DNA of 30,038 bases. It comes from a bacterium (GTDB taxonomy: Bacteria > Cyanobacteriota > Vampirovibrionia > Gastranaerophilales > Gastranaerophilaceae). The position numbers and the translations under genes were made by a program. The stretch is taken from the NCBI GenBank assembly GCA_017444705.1, contig JAFSWA010000026.1, positions 1 to 30,038 of the forward strand, written 5' to 3'. Shown in pieces: positions 6,401 through 14,981 of this stretch (position 1 is its first letter; every line of letters starts with the position of its first letter). The notes under the pieces are model-generated. The model did no database searches. It was not told where the DNA came from and saw nothing but the letters and a program-made list of their open reading frames with translations.

Positions 6401-9360
6401 AGAAAGTCACAACCTATGGTGATGACGGTAAGACAAAAATTGAAAGTTACGATGACAAGGGCAGACTTGTCGGCGTAATTGAGGGTAAAGTTGAAACAAC
6501 TTTTGACCATGAAAAAGGTACTAAGACAGAAAAAATTACAAATGACAACGGTTCATATATAAGCAATGTCTATGGTAAAGATGACAACGGTGAATACACC
6601 GTACTTAAAGAAAAAATCGAAGCTAATGCTGACGGCTCGGGTACAATTACAAAATATGAGGACGGCAAAACTATTGCTACAACCTACGGTCCGAGTGCAG
6701 ATGGTATCGGCAAAGGTAATGTATTGAGCGTTGTTGAAACATCAGGCGGCAGAGAAGTTACAAAAGTCTTTGATTCCGAAAAGAATGTCTGGGTTGAAAC
6801 CGTAAAAGAAGACGGCAAAGAAACCAAAAAGACACTTTATGGTCCTGACGGAACAACAAAACTTTCCGAAACTTCATACAGCGGTGATAAAACAACAGAA
6901 ACTCAATATAATCCTGACGGTTCAATAAAATCAATTATCGAAACGGAAAACGGCGTTACAACCACAACAACAAATGATGACAGCGGTAAATTTATATCAA
7001 AAGTTACAATCGATACAAATACCAATACAGAAACGAAAATAACTTATGATGACGAAGGCAATAAGATTACCGAAGTTACTCAGAAAACAGAAACAACAAC
7101 TGCCGTAGTTGATAAAGATAATAACGCAATTTCAAAAGTTAAAGTTGAGGGTGAAACAACAACCACAACAGTAACGGCGAAAGATGATGACAGTAAAATT
7201 CTTTCGGAAACAAAAACAGACGATACAACAAGAACCTATATGGATAAAGATGATAACGTCATTTCAACCGTTACAACAAAAACCGGCAAAGACGGCGTTA
7301 AGACAGATTATACATATAATGATGACGGTTCTGTTACAAAATCAACTACCGGTTCAACGACTACAACAACACAAGACAAAAACGGCAAAACCGTTTCCGA
7401 ATCAACAATTGATGCTAATAACAAAATTAAATACACCTACGATGAAAACGGAAATGAATTATCCAAATATGTACTTGAAAACAAAGATAAAGAAGAAATC
7501 AAACAGTATAATGACGGCGTCTTAACTTCAATTACAAAAGTTGAATACGACCTAAGTAAAGATAATACGGTCGGAACTATAAAGACAACCGTATATGCAG
7601 CTGACGGAACAACGGTTATTTCAAGTACGGTAATAACAAAGGCTGTTGACAGAACATCGGAAGTAAAAACAAACGCTGACGGAAGTACTACCGAAACTAT
7701 TACCGAAAACGGAACAATTACAACGGTATATCGTGATAAAGACGGTACCGAAACCGGCAGAAAAGTTGAAGATAAAGACGGTGTAAAATCCGAAACAACT
7801 GTAAAACAAAATGATGACGGTTCAACAACAACGACCGTAAGAGAAAGCGGTAAAATAACAACAACAATAACGGATAAAGACGGTAATGTTCTGAGCATTA
7901 AAGAAGAAACTCCGGGCAAAACAACTGAAACTACTGTAAGTAAAGATGGCTTGACCGAAGTTACAAAAGAAGGCGGAACGACAACAACCGTTATAAAAGA
8001 CAAAGACGGTAGTGAAATCAGCCGTACAATTGATACTCCCGATAAGACAATAGAAATTAAACGTGGAGTCAACGGTGATTATACAAGAACAGAAACCGAC
8101 AGAGGTACAAATACAACAATCACTTATGATAGTGACGGCAACCCGATATCGAAAGTTGAAGTTGTAAACGGCATAACGGTAACAACCACTTATGATGCAA
8201 ATTCAAGAACCGAAGTATCCGAACAAGACGGAACAATTATAACAACAAAATACAATGGTGATACTGACCAAGTTCTTGAACAGACAATACAGAGCGGAAA
8301 AACCGTTACAAAAACAACAACCAACCCCGACGGTACAAAAACTATCGTTGTAAGCTATGACGGCAATGAGCTGAGTACAAGAACAGAAACTTATGACAAT
8401 AACGGAAATCTTGAAAAAGCTGTTGAAACAAAAGACGGAACAACAACTACAACAACCGTAAGTGCTGACGGTAAGGAAATTCAAACCGTAAAAGACGGCA
8501 AAGTCACAACCACAACTTATGATAATAGCGGAAATAAAATCAAAGAAGTTGAAACAGACGGAACAACAACTTCTGTAACAACCTTTGATGATAACGGAAA
8601 CAAGACAGTATCTTCAACAACCGACGGTGTAGTTACAACCGCACAATTTGAAAACGGTGTTAAAGTATCCGAAGAAATCAGAAACGGTGAAACAATATCC
8701 GTTACAAAATTTGATGCAGACGGTAATCCGACAGAAGAAAATATTCAGTTTGAAGGTCAGATAACTACGCTTACATACGAAAACGGAGAAGTTAAATCCC
8801 GTGAAGTCAAAGATACAAAAACAGGTCAAATTACTACCTATGACGGAAACGGCAAAAAACTCCGTGAAATTTATACAGATAGTGACGGTACCAAAATTGA
8901 AAAACAATATAATCCCGACGGCAGCTATCACCAAATTAAAACAAAGCCTGACGGCAGCGTAGAAGAAGCTGATTTTGATGCTGAGGGTGTTGCAGTCGAT
9001 AATACCGGTAGTGAACCCGGAGCTTTACATGGCGACAGATTTAAAGACATTGGTTCTGTAATGTCAATGCTTGGTCTGAATATGGATAACACAGATAATG
9101 TTATTATCGAAACAGATGATAGCGGCAGAATTACAAAATTCCGTATCAAATATCCTATGCCTGATGACTTCGGCAGTGTAAGCGGTCGTGATAACAATGA
9201 AATGTCTGAATTCTCGATAACCTACAATGATGCAGACAATACGTTCAGCGTAAAAGAAGCTTTGTATAAGAAATCAGACTTCGCAAAAATTACAAGATTT
9301 GCGGGTTCGACAACAAAACAATTTTCGCTGAAAGATGATAAATGGCTTTTAGATGAATAA
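3430..9360 (+). CDS. Giant repeat protein (EF-hand-like N-terminus, 17-residue repeats, YD-like repeats)
   Basis: A 1976-residue protein with AAGGAG before ATG 3430. No Sec signal, lipobox or membrane segment is visible and I find no cysteine. Residues 39-50 form a DxDxSxKxDxxD EF-hand-type loop (DFDGSGKVDLND), with further Asp-rich loops near residues 140 and 300. A Ser/Thr/Pro/Glu linker spans about 223-254. Residues 551-856 hold eighteen 17-residue repeats (KLYENGELSTGTKLFED type) plus a degenerate nineteenth. About 885-1855 is an array of short Thr/Asp-rich strands (TYDDDGNKI.., DGTTTT..) resembling YD/RHS repeats but without an RHS core or obvious toxin. A compact domain closes the protein (about 1856-1976). 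The 17-residue unit recalls choline-binding/cell-wall-binding repeats in spacing (K-x-Y-x-x-G-x-x-x-x-G). A surface or adhesin role is inference; the export route is unclear. Confidence 0.85.
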   Translation: MSTMDEIKAIFTKIKAMTASKQKTEIENLSADKKEKLFDFDGSGKVDLNDLTKAVQYGFNELDGKVALSTQEKRFLQTYVAKMAEELIRKMASDEGSGDKISFKDLVNFENALATMTPDNKKYLQSTIKAVENSIIGKMVNDGDYNNKNGVSVDDFKKFWEDTQKYYGDNSKKLVGLNKSWADVITDIENKLQAKIKNGSKKYSDKELTNMRNEYLTQLQTSATAAAPSTSETPSASETPSASETPAAAETSDESGVSLSGTLTASALMKALGNKTKITADDILNTYKSTTNADIKNILSQFINDDGTIDNDIFKFVAKGGSSSNSSASSITASEFVKALGLKNSSSYITDSNIDNLQTNYYKYLISGNLKNFNFKNSKLNNLPEPFKTVLAPLYNSNGTSFKYAWKLLAGKSGTANISKIDLNVIFAQFGDITSPEAQSKAKAYFQQVREAAQITQQMDSAVFNSKGNYNPNKTKQNGTITVKEAKNLQKAIKNGTFTFKYGLQIDENMKNQILEVLDEIISGKSKGKSQDIFDAVMNRTSQKQGLIDGKLYIGGELAKGLQIFEGKLYNDGVLATGLQVFDGKLYENGELAKGLKLHEDKLYQDGELAKGLQTFEGKLYENGELAKGLKAFEDKLYKDGELELEKQIFEDKLYDKGSLATETQVFEGKLYENGEVSQGDKLFDGKLYENGELSKGERLFEGKLYDNGELSKGDKLFGGKLFENGELSTGSKVFQDRLYENGELSTGTKVFQDKLYENGSLATGTKLFEDKLYENGSLATGTQLFEDKLYENGSLATGTKLFEGKLYENGEISTGTKLFEDKLYENGELSTGTKLHENKLYENGELSTGLKEFEGLYYNNGDLASGKIDGKTYDAGRIMSEESVDGDVKTTTFYRYDDEGNKIKDREEETKVQDGKEILIKTTYFDDDSRPVKTVENKDDGSKVTTDFNPETGKRTKEVTEKDGNTTTVDFKADGENPALKTEEFADGTKKVTTYGDDGKTKIESYDDKGRLVGVIEGKVETTFDHEKGTKTEKITNDNGSYISNVYGKDDNGEYTVLKEKIEANADGSGTITKYEDGKTIATTYGPSADGIGKGNVLSVVETSGGREVTKVFDSEKNVWVETVKEDGKETKKTLYGPDGTTKLSETSYSGDKTTETQYNPDGSIKSIIETENGVTTTTTNDDSGKFISKVTIDTNTNTETKITYDDEGNKITEVTQKTETTTAVVDKDNNAISKVKVEGETTTTTVTAKDDDSKILSETKTDDTTRTYMDKDDNVISTVTTKTGKDGVKTDYTYNDDGSVTKSTTGSTTTTTQDKNGKTVSESTIDANNKIKYTYDENGNELSKYVLENKDKEEIKQYNDGVLTSITKVEYDLSKDNTVGTIKTTVYAADGTTVISSTVITKAVDRTSEVKTNADGSTTETITENGTITTVYRDKDGTETGRKVEDKDGVKSETTVKQNDDGSTTTTVRESGKITTTITDKDGNVLSIKEETPGKTTETTVSKDGLTEVTKEGGTTTTVIKDKDGSEISRTIDTPDKTIEIKRGVNGDYTRTETDRGTNTTITYDSDGNPISKVEVVNGITVTTTYDANSRTEVSEQDGTIITTKYNGDTDQVLEQTIQSGKTVTKTTTNPDGTKTIVVSYDGNELSTRTETYDNNGNLEKAVETKDGTTTTTTVSADGKEIQTVKDGKVTTTTYDNSGNKIKEVETDGTTTSVTTFDDNGNKTVSSTTDGVVTTAQFENGVKVSEEIRNGETISVTKFDADGNPTEENIQFEGQITTLTYENGEVKSREVKDTKTGQITTYDGNGKKLREIYTDSDGTKIEKQYNPDGSYHQIKTKPDGSVEEADFDAEGVAVDNTGSEPGALHGDRFKDIGSVMSMLGLNMDNTDNVIIETDDSGRITKFRIKYPMPDDFGSVSGRDNNEMSEFSITYNDADNTFSVKEALYKKSDFAKITRFAGSTTKQFSLKDDKWLLDE
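5080..5997 (+). repeat. Eighteen tandem 51-bp in-frame repeats
   Basis: Each unit encodes 17 residues of the form KLYENGELSTGTKLFED; a decayed nineteenth unit follows to about 6042. Early units (AKGLK type) differ from late ones (STGTK, LATGT), and three successive late units (about 5692-5844) are almost identical, suggesting recent duplication. Unit number may vary between strains. Confidence 0.9.
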
Positions 9361-9372
9361 TAAAAGACGAAC

Positions 9373-9401
9373 AAAAAAGGGCGGTTAATCCGCCCTTTTT
9401 A
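9373..9401. terminator. Bidirectional terminator between giant gene and nadE
   Basis: GGGCGG (9379-9384) and CCGCCC (9390-9395) form a stem with a 5-nt loop, flanked by A-run and T-run on either side. It can serve both the plus-strand repeat gene ending at 9360 and the minus-strand operon ending at 9404. Confidence 0.9.
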
Positions 9402-9403
9402 TT

Positions 9404-10783
9404 TTATATAACTTCTTTTGAACAAACTATCGGATAATTTCTGTCTGTACCCAAAGATTTTTTTGAAATTTCAAAAAAGAGGGTTGACTGGTGTCTTTTA
9501 AATTCATTAAAATTGAGTTTTTTTATTATTTCAGAAACCAAAACAGTTCCGTAATCTTTTGAAATATCGTCATAAGATTGCCCGTCCTCAATATAACGTC
9601 GTAAAACATCATCCAAAACCGCATAAGGCGGCAGAGAGTCTTCATCTTTCTGATTAGGTTTTAATTCTGCCGACGGAGCTTTTGTCAGGATATTATCGGG
9701 TATAATTTCTTTTCCGCTGTTTTTATTTACCCAATTTGAAATTCTGTATAAGTCCGTTTTAAAAACATCAGCAATAGGATTTAATCCGCCGCAGGTATCA
9801 CCGTATAGAGTGCAATAGCCCATTGCACATTCTGATTTGTTGCCGGTTGACAATAAAAGTCTGTTTCCTCTGTTAGAATAATTCATCAGAATTAAAGCTC
9901 TGATTCGAGGTTGAATATTTTCTTCCGCCAAATCATTATAGGTTTTATCTTCCTGAATTGAATGAATAAATTCATCGTATAGCGATTTTATGGGTTTTTC
10001 AATACAAACCATTCCGAGATTTTTCGCCAATTTAAATGAATCATTATAACTCCCCTCAGTTGAATATTTAGATGGCATTGTTATTCCCAAAACATTGTTC
10101 GCACCGATTGCATCGCATGCCAAAACGGCAGTAATTGCACTGTCAAGTCCTCCCGATAAGCCCAAAACTATTTTTTTGAACCCTGTTTTTCTGCAATAAT
10201 CTTTTATACCGAAACTCAAAATTTTGAATGTTTCTTCTTCAAATGAAAGAGGATTAATTTTTAAATCTTCTTCATAATTTAAAATAATCAAATCTTCTTC
10301 CAAAAATTTACCCAGTGCAACAATTTTCCCGTTAAAAGAGGCAATACTTCTTCCCTCATAAATTCTTTCATCAAATGCTCCGACAGGATTTATGTTTATA
10401 ATTAAACCTTCCTGTCGTTTTAAATATTCGCTAAATGTCCAAAACTCGCCGTAAGAATATCTTTTTGGATTATTTATTATTTTGGCGTCAGTGAATTCCT
10501 GTTCATCAAAAATAATTTCAATTTGTTCGTATTTTGATTTTAAAAGGTTTTGTATTTTTTTTTGTTGAATTATCAACTCGTTATTTTTGTATAAATCTTT
10601 TGCATTAATCCCCAAGATAATGTTTTTGGGGAAAATTAAAACTTCAATATTTTTGTTTAAAGCAAGATTGATGTATTCTTCAACATGTTCGGCATTTTGT
10701 TTAATTGCACCTGTTAAAGAGTTAATCTGTGCTATTGCCGTCTTTTTCTTCAACAACAGGTTGTTGTATTGTTTGTTCATCAT
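9404..10783 (-). CDS. nadE: NAD+ synthetase with degenerate glutaminase domain
   Basis: A 459-residue protein making NAD+ from deamido-NAD+ with ATP. The synthetase half is intact: SGGLDS pyrophosphatase loop at residues 210-215, then STGNKSE and TLYGDTCGGLNPIADVFKT. The N-terminal nitrilase-like half is cut down to about 170 residues against about 270 in glutamine-dependent enzymes. The catalytic Glu of the usual FPE motif is Lys53 (IFPKN), the stretch normally holding the catalytic Lys and Cys is missing, and the first cysteine of the protein is residue 197. It should therefore need free ammonia. The end of the nitrilase fold remains (NPVGAFDERIYEGRS). It is last in the proS-mur operon and overlaps ftsQ by 62 bp; GAGG upstream of ATG 10783 supports the start. 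Confidence 0.9.
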   Translation of the reverse strand: MMNKQYNNLLLKKKTAIAQINSLTGAIKQNAEHVEEYINLALNKNIEVLIFPKNIILGINAKDLYKNNELIIQQKKIQNLLKSKYEQIEIIFDEQEFTDAKIINNPKRYSYGEFWTFSEYLKRQEGLIININPVGAFDERIYEGRSIASFNGKIVALGKFLEEDLIILNYEEDLKINPLSFEEETFKILSFGIKDYCRKTGFKKIVLGLSGGLDSAITAVLACDAIGANNVLGITMPSKYSTEGSYNDSFKLAKNLGMVCIEKPIKSLYDEFIHSIQEDKTYNDLAEENIQPRIRALILMNYSNRGNRLLLSTGNKSECAMGYCTLYGDTCGGLNPIADVFKTDLYRISNWVNKNSGKEIIPDNILTKAPSAELKPNQKDEDSLPPYAVLDDVLRRYIEDGQSYDDISKDYGTVLVSEIIKKLNFNEFKRHQSTLFFEISKKSLGTDRNYPIVCSKEVI

Positions 10784-11726
10784 TTGTTTCCTCGTCTTGA
10801 CCTAATTTCAAGTATTTCGATTCGTCCCAGCTCAAATCAATATATTTTATTTTCTTTTCGAAAGATTCTGTTTTTTTCAAAATAGATTTAATATCTTTGA
10901 TTCTGTTATAGGTATTTCCGTCAATTTCTCCGATTCTTATTTTTATAGAGGTAAGTTTAACGTAAATATCTTCGGGTTTTCTCATATCAATATATTGCAC
11001 TTTTTCTCCCGATGATTTTTCAAGTGTCTTTGCTAACTTTTCAATAGAAAGCACTTTATCCTTTGACCATTTTGTGTAATCATCATTTTGATTTCCGTAT
11101 GATAATACCAAAATCGGGTTATATTCCTTAGGCAAAGGAAGATAATCACGCCCTACCAATTTCCCGTCTTTTGAAAAATAAGCTATCGGTGTAACGTCTT
11201 TTGACGGAGCAATGGTTAAAACAGGTTCTCTTTCTTCAACATAAATTATTATTCTTGCAGGAGCCCAAAGTCTTTTTATATAAACTTTTTTAACGGCATC
11301 AAGTGCAGAAATCTTTCTTGAAAATTCATCAGTATTAATCATATAAATAGGTTTGTGCGGCAGTTCAATATCGCTGATAGAGGTAACAATTTTATATGTA
11401 GGGGTGATTTTGTTGCCCACAATTTGTATTCTTTTTATTTCATAAGAATTAATTGTGTCTTTCGGAAGATACCATTTAGCCGCAGTCATTAAACGATAAG
11501 TAAAATATAGAATTAAAAGGGTAATTAAAAACCGCAGAAGTCCTCTGAGACGAATGAGTAAAAGCCCTTTTTGTCGTATTTGTCGTTGTTTTCTGCTAAT
11601 TTCCATAGAACGACGCATTATGGTTGTTTCTTCCGTTTTATCAGGATTCATTAGCCTGCCAAGCTCGTCATCATTATTGAAACGACCTTCATTGTTATAT
11701 TCATTTTCATTAAAATTATAAGACAT
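10722..11726 (-). CDS. ftsQ: Cell-division protein FtsQ/DivIB
   Basis: A 334-residue bitopic protein of the divisome, linking FtsB/FtsL to the septal synthase. A charged cytoplasmic tail (about residues 1-48) precedes one membrane helix (about 50-72, LRFLITLLILYFTYRLM). Then comes an extracytoplasmic POTRA domain beginning IKRIQIVGN and a beta domain with VEEREPV and AYFSKDGKLV. The C-terminus is an acidic, disordered-looking tail that overlaps nadE. It lies 11 bp after ddl, in the murC-murB-ddl-ftsQ order common in cell-wall clusters. The assignment rests on topology, POTRA motif and context, since this family diverges quickly. Confidence 0.85.
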   Translation of the reverse strand: MSYNFNENEYNNEGRFNNDDELGRLMNPDKTEETTIMRRSMEISRKQRQIRQKGLLLIRLRGLLRFLITLLILYFTYRLMTAAKWYLPKDTINSYEIKRIQIVGNKITPTYKIVTSISDIELPHKPIYMINTDEFSRKISALDAVKKVYIKRLWAPARIIIYVEEREPVLTIAPSKDVTPIAYFSKDGKLVGRDYLPLPKEYNPILVLSYGNQNDDYTKWSKDKVLSIEKLAKTLEKSSGEKVQYIDMRKPEDIYVKLTSIKIRIGEIDGNTYNRIKDIKSILKKTESFEKKIKYIDLSWDESKYLKLGQDEETNDEQTIQQPVVEEKDGNSTD

Positions 11727-11737
11727 TATTTACCTTG

Positions 11738-12691
11738 CTATTTTTGCAGTCCTGCACCGTTCAAAATTAATTGTACCAAATTATCGTAATTTAAGCCAAT
11801 AGGTTTTGATTGTGCCGGTAAATCGCTTAAATCAGTCATTCCCGGACTTGTATTAATTTCAAGTACATAAGGTATATTCTTGCTAATCAGAAAATCAACT
11901 CTTGATACCCCTCTGCAACCGCAAGTATTAAAAGCTTTTACGGCAATTTCTTTCACCTTTTTTGTCATATCTTCGGAAATCTCGGCAGGCAAAATAAATT
12001 CCGTCAAACCTTTTGTATATTTTGCCTCGTAATCATACCATTCTGTTTTTGTTCTAAATTCAAGAATTTCTGTCGCAAAAATTTTATCTTTGTCCTCTAA
12101 AACCCCAACTGTACAATTTACTCCGAGCAAATATTCTTCTATCATTACGTCTTGTTTACATTCAAGCGATTTTTTAAAACATTCTTGAAGCTCTTTTTCA
12201 TTGTTAACTTTATACATTCCGATACTTGAACCTTCACTTACGGGTTTAAGCATAAGAGGGTATTTTAAATCTTTAACTGCTAATGTCACGTTGTCATTAG
12301 GTTTTACAATAACGGATTTTATTAAAGGTATGTCTTTGCAAGCATTGAGCATTCTTTTTGTATAATCTTTATTCATACAGACAGAACTTGCCATAACACC
12401 GCAGCCTGTATAAGGAATTTTTAAAATTTCCAAAATTCCTTTAATACAACCATCTTCGCCAAATTTTCCGTGAAGTGCGTTATAGGCAATTTCAAATTGA
12501 CCTGCTTTAAGTTTTGACGCAATATTTTCATCAACGTCAACCAATTCCGCATTTTTATAACCGAGTCTTAAAAGTGCTTCAAAAACATTTTTTCCGGACC
12601 GCAAAGAAACTTCACGTTCATTAGACATTCCTCCGCATAAAACCGCTATTTTTTTATTTAAACCAACCCTTTTTTCGACACTGTATTCCAT
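11738..12691 (-). CDS. ddl: D-alanine--D-alanine ligase
   Basis: A 317-residue ATP-grasp enzyme joining two D-alanines for peptidoglycan precursors. Visible are GGMSNEREVSLRSG (Glu25 matches the catalytic Glu), ALHGKFGEDG, LKPVSEGSSIGM, the omega-loop Tyr in YDYEAKY, and the metal-binding EINTSPGMT. The omega-loop Tyr, rather than His, points to D-Ala-D-Ala and not D-Ala-D-lactate. The ATG at 12691 has GAGG upstream and lies inside murB, giving a 34-bp overlap and probable translational coupling. Confidence 0.95.
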   Translation of the reverse strand: MEYSVEKRVGLNKKIAVLCGGMSNEREVSLRSGKNVFEALLRLGYKNAELVDVDENIASKLKAGQFEIAYNALHGKFGEDGCIKGILEILKIPYTGCGVMASSVCMNKDYTKRMLNACKDIPLIKSVIVKPNDNVTLAVKDLKYPLMLKPVSEGSSIGMYKVNNEKELQECFKKSLECKQDVMIEEYLLGVNCTVGVLEDKDKIFATEILEFRTKTEWYDYEAKYTKGLTEFILPAEISEDMTKKVKEIAVKAFNTCGCRGVSRVDFLISKNIPYVLEINTSPGMTDLSDLPAQSKPIGLNYDNLVQLILNGAGLQK

Positions 12692-13575
12692 ATTTCCGCC
12701 TCATTCTCACTCATATCCCCGATAAATTTAATCTCGGGAATTAATTTTATCATATAATCTTTGTATATTTCATCATAGCACATTTTAATTAATTTCAAAA
12801 CATCATAAGAAGTTGCATTCCCTGTATTTACAATAAAATTTGCATGATTTTGCCAAATTTTTGCTCCGCCGGATTTGAATTCTTTTGCCCCGATTAAATC
12901 CAAAAGTCTGCCTGCCGAATCTCCTGTCGGATTTCTGAAAATACTTCCGACATTAGGATAGCTCAAATTCGGTTGTCTTGTTTTTCGGAATTCCAAATTC
13001 CTTTCCATTAAATCGTTTATTAATTTTGTATCTTTTTTTATAAGTTTAAACTTTGCATTTATTAAAATATACGGTATTATTTGCATAACGGATTTTCTGT
13101 AAGAAAATTTCATATCTTCTTTTGTTAAAGTAATAATTTTTTTTGTATTCAAATTATAGACATCGGCTTCAATAAAAATATCTGAAATAGCCTGATTATG
13201 AGCAGATGCATTCATATATATCATTCCGCCGACCCATCCCGGAAAACCTATCATAAACTCCAAACCGCTAAGTCCGAGTTTTTGTGCCTCTTTTGATATA
13301 ATTCCGCCTTTTACTCCGCACTGTGCGGTCAAAAATTCTTCGTCAAATTCATACTTATCAAGTTTTGAAGTCATTATAACAGGGTTTGAAACCCCTTTTG
13401 AAGAAATTAGAACATTTGAGCAACCACCCAAAACAACAGGTGCTTTATCTGCCAAAGATGATAAAACTTCAATAAATTCTTCTTTATTTTCGGGAAAATA
13501 GACTTTTTTCGCCAACCCTCCGATTTTAAAGGTTGTATGCGGTTTTAAATCATAATTTTCAAAACATTCAATCAT
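12658..13575 (-). CDS. murB: UDP-N-acetylenolpyruvoylglucosamine reductase
   Basis: A 305-residue FAD flavoprotein reducing UDP-GlcNAc-enolpyruvate to UDP-MurNAc with NADPH. The FAD-binding segments are clear: TTFKIGGLA, VVLGGCSNVLIS, GLEFMIGFPGWVGG. The catalytic serine is Ser211 in PNVGSIFRNP, the catalytic glutamate Glu281 in LIPEIKFIG, and FSYR (Tyr159, Arg160) is present. Length is normal. Its ATG overlaps the murC stop by 4 bp (ATGA), so the two are translationally coupled. Confidence 0.95.
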   Translation of the reverse strand: MIECFENYDLKPHTTFKIGGLAKKVYFPENKEEFIEVLSSLADKAPVVLGGCSNVLISSKGVSNPVIMTSKLDKYEFDEEFLTAQCGVKGGIISKEAQKLGLSGLEFMIGFPGWVGGMIYMNASAHNQAISDIFIEADVYNLNTKKIITLTKEDMKFSYRKSVMQIIPYILINAKFKLIKKDTKLINDLMERNLEFRKTRQPNLSYPNVGSIFRNPTGDSAGRLLDLIGAKEFKSGGAKIWQNHANFIVNTGNATSYDVLKLIKMCYDEIYKDYMIKLIPEIKFIGDMSENEAEIWNTVSKKGLV

Positions 13576-14981
13576 TTTGTCACCATTTTCTCGTGGAGAT
13601 TTTTAAGTGTTGCTCCCACTTTTGTAACACTTCCCGCACCTAATGTAAGTACAATATCATAAGGTTTTAGCATTGGCAAAATCTTCTCGCAGGCATCTTC
13701 TATTGAACCGCCGACCCAAACGGAATCTCTATGATTAAGTTTAGAGGCAAAATTCTCTGAGGTAATTCCCTCAATATAATCTTCACTTGCACCGTAAACA
13801 TCAAGTACAATGAGTTTATCAACGCTGTCAAAACTCGTCAGAAATTCATCCCAAAAATTTTGAAGTCTTGTATATCTGTGCGGCTGAAAAATTGCGACGG
13901 TTCTGTTTGATAGGTCTTTTACACTATCAAGAGTTGTTTTAATTTCGGAAGGGTGATGTGCGTAATCGTCAATAACGGTAATATTATCAAACTCCGCAAC
14001 TTTTTGAAATCTTCTTCCCATACCTGTAAATCCTTTAAAATAAGGAGCAATTTTATCAAAATAAAATCCTCTTTCAACCAATGCCGCAATAACAGCCAAA
14101 GCGTTATATACATTATGCTTTCCGGGGATTGTCATTTGAATTTCGCCCAAATTTTGTCCCATTCTTTCTACAACAAAAGTTGAACCCAAATCCGCATAAC
14201 GAATATTTTTAGCAATATAATCGGCAGGATTATCTATTCCAAAAGTAATAAATCTTTTACCTTTATTATTTTCGATAAGACTTCTGCTTCCCGTATTATC
14301 AATATTTATAATGTTTTTCGAAGTTTCATCAAGTCCTGATAAGAATTTTGAAAAAGTATTTAAAATCCCTATAAAACCGTCGGAATAAAAATCTGTATGG
14401 TCAAGTTCGAGATTATTAATAACATTGATTGACGGAGTATATTTTACAACCGTTCCGTCTGATTCATCAAGTTCCGCAACAAAAAATTCTTTTGAACCAT
14501 GACGGGCATTTGTGTTTAATTCCGGCACATATCCGCCGACAACAAAAGAAGGGTTTTCGCCGATTTTATCAAGAATATAAGAGCAAAGCCCGCTTGTTGT
14601 GGTTTTTCCGTGAGTTCCCGAAAATCCTAAAAACGTTTTATCCTTAAATTGTTTTGAAATATAACTCAACAAATCAGAGCGATGATAAACCTCTAATCCC
14701 AATTCTTTTGCCCTTACAACTTCGGGGTTTGTCGGGCGGATAGCTGTACTTGCAATTACGACCATATCGGGTTTTATGTAGTCGGCATTATGCCCGATAT
14801 AAACTTTTGCTCCGATTTTTTCAAGTTTTTCGGTATATTTGCTTTTTTCAATATCCGAACCCGATACTTCACAGCCCGCTTCAATTAAATATTTTGCAAG
14901 TCCGCTCATTCCTATTCCGCCTATTGCGATAAAATGAAATTTCTTATCTTTAATATCCCCTGTAATTTCAATTTTTGTCAT
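13572..14981 (-). CDS. murC: UDP-N-acetylmuramate--L-alanine ligase
   Basis: A 469-residue cytoplasmic Mur ligase adding L-Ala to UDP-MurNAc. The N-terminal UDP-binding motif GGIGMSG is at residues 21-27 and the ATP P-loop GTHGKTT at 122-128. ELDHTDFYSD and DDYAHHPSE mark the central domain, and FQPHRYTR the C-terminal domain. Length is typical. The ATG shares one base with the proS stop (TAATG), which indicates coupled translation within the operon. Confidence 0.97.
   Translation of the reverse strand: MTKIEITGDIKDKKFHFIAIGGIGMSGLAKYLIEAGCEVSGSDIEKSKYTEKLEKIGAKVYIGHNADYIKPDMVVIASTAIRPTNPEVVRAKELGLEVYHRSDLLSYISKQFKDKTFLGFSGTHGKTTTSGLCSYILDKIGENPSFVVGGYVPELNTNARHGSKEFFVAELDESDGTVVKYTPSINVINNLELDHTDFYSDGFIGILNTFSKFLSGLDETSKNIINIDNTGSRSLIENNKGKRFITFGIDNPADYIAKNIRYADLGSTFVVERMGQNLGEIQMTIPGKHNVYNALAVIAALVERGFYFDKIAPYFKGFTGMGRRFQKVAEFDNITVIDDYAHHPSEIKTTLDSVKDLSNRTVAIFQPHRYTRLQNFWDEFLTSFDSVDKLIVLDVYGASEDYIEGITSENFASKLNHRDSVWVGGSIEDACEKILPMLKPYDIVLTLGAGSVTKVGATLKNLHEKMVTK

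Noticed and set aside
6168..9197. Antisense frames under the YD-like region of the giant gene
   Set aside because: They are Ser/Val/Phe-rich mirror images of the Thr/Asp repeats and lack start signals.
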